From contig NZ_RHOD01000011.1 of the NCBI RefSeq assembly GCF_003946095.1, forward strand, positions 1 to 64,000: 64,000 nt of DNA. The letters are read 5' to 3'. This document shows positions 60,353 to 64,000 of the stretch, piece by piece. Positions within the stretch are counted from its first letter, which is position 1, and each line of letters opens with the position of its first letter. The DNA comes from Levilactobacillus lindianensis. Lineage in GTDB: Bacteria > Bacillota > Bacilli > Lactobacillales > Lactobacillaceae. The notes under the pieces were generated by a model, which worked only from the letters and a program-made list of their open reading frames with translations, did no database searches and was not told the DNA's origin. Both the position numbers and the translations under genes were made by a program.

Positions 60353-63013
60353 CTATTTCGCATCGTACCAGGTTGGGCCGTAGTGGCTCTCAACCTTCAA
60401 CGGAATCTCCAGCTTAATGGCTGAATCCATCACGCTTGGCACTAATTTCGACAACGTTTCGATCTCCTCGGCAGGCGCCTCGAAGATCAACTCATCATGA
60501 ACTTGAAGCAACATCGTCGCCTGGAGATCCTTGATAGCATCTTCCATCCGAATCATGGCAATCTTAATGATGTCAGCGGCACTACCCTGAATAGGCGTGT
60601 TCATCGCCGTCCGTTCGGCAAACGACCGTTGATTGAAGTTACGGGAGTTAATGTCTGGCAAATAACGCCGCCGATGGGCAATGGTTTCGACGTAACCCAG
60701 CTCATGTGCCTGTTGCACCATGCGGTCCATGTAATCCTTAACTCCGGGATACTCCTGGAAGTAGGTGTCAATAAAGGCCTTAGCCTGCTTACGAGAGATG
60801 CCGATATTCTGGGATAAACCGAAGTCACTGATGCCGTACACAATCCCGAAGTTAACGGCCTTGGCTTGGCGCCGAATGTTGGGCGTAACCTCTTCGTCTG
60901 GTCCCATCCTAAAGATCCGCCGAGCGGTTGCCGCATGAATATCCTCGCCTTCCCGGAAGGCCTCCTGCATATTGGCGTCATGACTCATGTGAGCCAGCAC
61001 CCGCAATTCAATCTGTGAATAGTCAGACGAGAAGATCTGCCAGCCTTCATGGCGTGGCACGAAGGCCTTACGAATGGCCCGTCCCTCTTCGGTTCTCACT
61101 GGAATATTTTGCAAGTTCGGGTCAACCGAGGACAACCGACCAGTCTGGGTCAGCGTCTGTAGGTAACGCGTATGCACCTTCTGATCCTTAGGATGAATGA
61201 CCTTCAAAAGGCCCTCAACGTAGGTCGACTGAATCTTGGCAATCTTTCGGTAACGCAAGATATTTTCCGCAATTGGGGCGTCCGGTGCTAATTTTTCCAA
61301 CACACCCACGGCGGTCGAGTATCCCGTCTTGGTCTTCTTAATGACAGGCAAATTCATCTTCTCAAAGAGAATATGACCGAGCTGCTTCGGGGACCCAATA
61401 TTGAATTCCTCACCAGCCTCGTTATAAATGGTCTGTTCAATCTCGGCCAACTGTTCGGTAAACTTGCTACCCATAGCCTCGAGTTCACTGGCATCCACCG
61501 TAATACCAGCGACTTCCATGCGTGCTAGGACAAAACTCATGGGTAATTCAATATCCCGGTACAACTGATCTTGATCGTTTTCTTTTAATTCGGTTAATAA
61601 CTTGGGCCGCAAGTCGGCAATCGCCTGAGCCTTGCGTGCCAAATGACTAAACAAGACCTGGTCATCGGTTGGGATGGCCCGCTTGGCGCCCTTGCCATAG
61701 ACATCTTCGTCTAAGGCAACCTGTTCATCCCCATGTTCATGGGCGATTTGACCCAAATCATTGCTATTATCATAGGTATTTAACAGGTAAGAACATAATA
61801 AGAGATCACCGTCTACACCTGCTAAGGTCACGCCTAAGCGATTTAAGCCCACGTACGTCCGCTTAGCGTCAAAGACCTGTTTGGCAACGTCAGCAGACTC
61901 TAAGAGGCCTTTAAGTGGCGCCTGAGCCAACAGTTCGACGTCACGGCTAACCCACCAGTGTTGGTCGGTCCCAATGACGAAACCAACGAAATCAGCCAGA
62001 TGGTAATTATCGCCGTCCATTTCCAAATAAAAGTCACAGCCAGCCGAAAAGTCTGGCAACTGATCACAGTTGTCGACCGTTAACGTGGTGAAGGTGACGG
62101 GCCTAAGTTCCGCGGTATCCGTTAGCGGTTCGCCACCATCTCCCATTTGTGCCAAGAATTTCTTAAAGTTCATGCGCCGGTAGAAATCAACCAGTTCATC
62201 ATGATGGTCACCCTCATAGACAAGATCGGTAACCTTCTTCGTCACGGGGGCATCACGCTTAATCGTGGCTAATGTCTTGGACATCAGCGCCTGCTCATGG
62301 TCAGCAATCAAGTGTTCCTTGAGTTTCTTAGCTGTAATCTCGTCGATATGGTCGTAGACACCTTCAACACTGCCATATTTGCTGATCAGATCGACAGCTC
62401 GCTTGGGACCGACACCGGTTACTCCGGGGTAATTGTCAGAATTATCGCCTTGAAGTCCTTTGATATCAATAATCTGGGCTGGGGTAACCCCCATCGTTTC
62501 CTGAACGTAGGCCGGCGTGTAATGTTCAACATCGCTGACCCCCTTCTTAGAAATCGCCACCGTCGTATGGTCATCGGCCAACTGCGTCAAATCACGATCT
62601 CCAGTCACAATGGTCGTCGTGAAGCCTTGTTCCCCGGCCTGTTTGGCTAAGGTCCCGATAATATCATCGGCTTCAAAATTTGGTAATTCGTAAGTTTGAA
62701 TTCCGCGATGTTCTAGGAGTTCCTTCACGTAAGGGAACTGTTCGGAGAGTTCGGGTGCGGTCTTGGGCCGGCCACCCTTGTAGTCATCATACATTTTGGT
62801 GCGAAACGTGGTCTTACCAGCGTCAAAAGCCACCAAAGCGTGCGTGGGTTTCACCGTCTTCAGCATCGTCTCTAACATCGTGTTAAACCCGTAGATTGCG
62901 GTCGTGTGGAGCCCCTCGCTGTTGGTAAATGTACCTAACGCCGTGTACAACGCGTAAAACGCCTTAAACGCAACGCTGTTACCATCGATTAATAAAAGTC
63001 GTTTCTCCACCAT
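60353..63013 (-). CDS. polA: DNA polymerase I
   Basis: Repair polymerase of 886 residues. The 5' nuclease (1-300) is intact (DGNSVAFKAFYA, PNFEADDIIG, VTGDRDLTQL). The 3'-5' exonuclease region (about 315-480) lacks the catalytic DxE (FYLEMDG in place of FDTET), as in other Firmicute PolA proteins, so it is inactive. The polymerase domain has motif A DYSQIELRVLAHMS, motif B RRQAKAVNFGIVYGIS and motif C QVHDELIFEAP. ATG 63013 with AAGGAG 7 bases upstream. Confidence 0.97.
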   Translation of the reverse strand: MVEKRLLLIDGNSVAFKAFYALYTALGTFTNSEGLHTTAIYGFNTMLETMLKTVKPTHALVAFDAGKTTFRTKMYDDYKGGRPKTAPELSEQFPYVKELLEHRGIQTYELPNFEADDIIGTLAKQAGEQGFTTTIVTGDRDLTQLADDHTTVAISKKGVSDVEHYTPAYVQETMGVTPAQIIDIKGLQGDNSDNYPGVTGVGPKRAVDLISKYGSVEGVYDHIDEITAKKLKEHLIADHEQALMSKTLATIKRDAPVTKKVTDLVYEGDHHDELVDFYRRMNFKKFLAQMGDGGEPLTDTAELRPVTFTTLTVDNCDQLPDFSAGCDFYLEMDGDNYHLADFVGFVIGTDQHWWVSRDVELLAQAPLKGLLESADVAKQVFDAKRTYVGLNRLGVTLAGVDGDLLLCSYLLNTYDNSNDLGQIAHEHGDEQVALDEDVYGKGAKRAIPTDDQVLFSHLARKAQAIADLRPKLLTELKENDQDQLYRDIELPMSFVLARMEVAGITVDASELEAMGSKFTEQLAEIEQTIYNEAGEEFNIGSPKQLGHILFEKMNLPVIKKTKTGYSTAVGVLEKLAPDAPIAENILRYRKIAKIQSTYVEGLLKVIHPKDQKVHTRYLQTLTQTGRLSSVDPNLQNIPVRTEEGRAIRKAFVPRHEGWQIFSSDYSQIELRVLAHMSHDANMQEAFREGEDIHAATARRIFRMGPDEEVTPNIRRQAKAVNFGIVYGISDFGLSQNIGISRKQAKAFIDTYFQEYPGVKDYMDRMVQQAHELGYVETIAHRRRYLPDINSRNFNQRSFAERTAMNTPIQGSAADIIKIAMIRMEDAIKDLQATMLLQVHDELIFEAPAEEIETLSKLVPSVMDSAIKLEIPLKVESHYGPTWYDAK

Positions 63014-63098
63014 AATGCGCTCCTTTCGAGCAACCAGCTCCGGTCGTTCGAGTATTCTGCTTACATTCTACCAAAAAAGGCCAGAAATCCGAAATAAT

Positions 63099-63135
63099 AA
63101 AAAACGAAGTTCCAGGAGAGTCCTGAAACTTCGTT
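63099..63135 (-). terminator. Terminator after the BI-1 family gene
   Basis: AACGAAGTTCCAGGA ending near 63117 pairs with TCCTGAAACTTCGTT with one mismatch near 63120-63134; the minus strand continues with TTTTTATT. Confidence 0.9.
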
Positions 63136-63149
63136 CGTGATTGGGTTAT

Positions 63150-63854
63150 TTAGTCGCGACTGCCACCAAACATCCCAAAGATTTGTAAGAATTGTAAGAA
63201 CAAGTTCACAAAGTCGAGGTATAGTTGCAAAGCCCCGTTAACGGCTAACCCGTTTACAGAAACCTGATCACCGTACTGCAAGTACATTCTCTTCATCCGT
63301 TGCGTATCCCAAGCTGTCAAAGCAGCAAAGATAATCACAGCGACGAATGAGAAGATGAAGGCGATTAATTGGCTTCTCAAGAACAGATTCACAATCATTG
63401 CGACAATTAGCCCAATGAGCGCGGCAGAAGCCTGTGTCCCAACTTTAGTCAAGTCACGCTTGGTCATAGCACCAATAGCAGCCATCGAGAGAAAGACAGC
63501 GGCACTGGATACAAACGCAGCGGCCATCGTTTCACCCGAGTAAATCATGCTATACATCGAGATTACGGCACCAGTCACCACGGCGTAAACCATGAGTCCA
63601 ACGAAGGCCACGGTCGGCCGTTTCATTGATTGACCACTAATCACGAATGGCAGGATAATCCAAACGATCAACGGAATAAAGAGACTCCCGCCATGCAGGT
63701 TGCTAATGGATACGCTGTACATGTTCATGGCAAACGCGGTTGCCGCTGAAACCAGTACGGCGAGACCCATCCAACCGAACATCTTGGTCATAAAACCATT
63801 CAGACCGACCTCGGTGTTAATCGTCTGACGGGGCTGCTGTTCATAATTGTTCAT
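63150..63854 (-). CDS. Bax inhibitor-1 (BI-1) family membrane protein
   Basis: A seven-helix membrane protein of 234 residues of the BI-1/YetJ (LFG/TMBIM) family; YetJ of Bacillus is a pH-sensitive calcium leak channel. Helices cover about 25 to 225; DTQRMKRMYLQYGDQ and FVNLFLQFLQIFGMFGGSRD near the C-terminus include the two Asp positions that gate YetJ (one in AWDTQRM, one in YLDFVN). The function in lactobacilli is unproven. ATG 63854 with AAGGAGCG upstream. Confidence 0.92.
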   Translation of the reverse strand: MNNYEQQPRQTINTEVGLNGFMTKMFGWMGLAVLVSAATAFAMNMYSVSISNLHGGSLFIPLIVWIILPFVISGQSMKRPTVAFVGLMVYAVVTGAVISMYSMIYSGETMAAAFVSSAAVFLSMAAIGAMTKRDLTKVGTQASAALIGLIVAMIVNLFLRSQLIAFIFSFVAVIIFAALTAWDTQRMKRMYLQYGDQVSVNGLAVNGALQLYLDFVNLFLQFLQIFGMFGGSRD

Positions 63855-63926
63855 TCAAACGCTCCTTCTTTCAAGTCAATTCCCGGCTTAGCTATCACCA
63901 TGATAGTCAATTTCTCCGGTTGATTA

Positions 63927-63960
63927 AGGACCATTTTATCAAATCTATAATGAATTACAA
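63927..63960 (-). promoter_or_regulatory. Promoter of the BI-1 family gene
   Basis: TTGTAA (63955-63960), a 16-base spacer and TAAAAT (63933-63938) on the minus strand make a plausible sigma-A promoter about 75 bases before the gene. Confidence 0.6.
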
Positions 63961-64000
63961 GTATTCTGTTGCCAGGACAACCCCATCATTTCGGCCTTAA

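Noticed and set aside
60353-63013. Unusual loss of PolA proofreading
   Set aside because: Loss of 3'-5' exonuclease residues is common in Firmicute DNA polymerase I and so not remarkable.
1-64000. CRISPR array, prophage or integrative element
   Set aside because: No direct repeats with regular spacers, no integrase, structural phage genes or tRNA-flanking att sites were seen.

Overview
The window reads as core chromosome of a low-to-moderate GC Firmicute of the family Lactobacillaceae. The evidence is the gene order (nusB-asp23-efp-pepP-rpmA-prp-rplU; fthC-rhomboid-yqgQ-glcK; yqeG-yqeH-yhbY-nadD-yqeK-rsfS-yqeM-tmcAL; polA-mutM-coaE-nrdR-dnaB-dnaI), strong AGGAGG ribosome binding sites, frequent TTG/GTG starts, T-box leaders on aminoacyl-tRNA synthetase genes and a GlnR box. 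The protein sequences look closest to the Levilactobacillus/Lactiplantibacillus group, but the species cannot be fixed from sequence alone. No tRNA, rRNA, CRISPR array or prophage was seen.

Layout. 1-1290: the 3' end of an IS30-family transposase that runs into a truncated secreted adhesin gene. 1390-12020: a long leftward block for DNA repair, isoprenoid, folate, translation and proteolysis functions (recN, argR, tlyA, ispA, xseBA, folD, nusB, asp23, efp, pepP, rpmA, prp, rplU). 12030-15090: a TetR regulator and a three-gene cluster holding two unrecognised proteins and an all-alpha NTP pyrophosphatase. 15240-18850: glnA, glnR, miaA and a glycerophosphodiesterase. 19000-24780: a DUF3042 mini-protein, rhodanese-like protein, glcK, yqgQ, rhomboid protease, fthC, rpmG and a class B penicillin-binding protein. 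24930-38000: yfhO, greA, udk, mltG, pheST with T-box, two small regulators or hydrolases, an rRNA methyltransferase, acylphosphatase and yidC. 38200-46030: a YxeA-type secreted protein with a clear operator-like palindrome, a LisRK-like two-component system, a zinc alcohol dehydrogenase, a matrixin-type metalloprotease, two HAD phosphatases and rpmF/yceD. 46080-63860: the yqe cluster, infC-rpmI-rplT, thrS with T-box, primosome and repair genes, polA and a BI-1 family membrane protein.

Most genes are on the minus strand and lie in compact overlapping operons closed by clear intrinsic terminators. Four points stand out from the ordinary core background. ThrRS has lost all four editing-site residues. 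A highly structured, gene-less element lies between thrS and dnaI. The cluster at 12.7-15.1 kb holds two unrecognised proteins beside a predicted dUTPase-like enzyme. Several intergenic or 3'-UTR segments show nested stems that could be small RNAs or dispersed repeats. I did not find a clear new defence or biosynthetic system; the three-gene cluster is the best candidate for undescribed biology.
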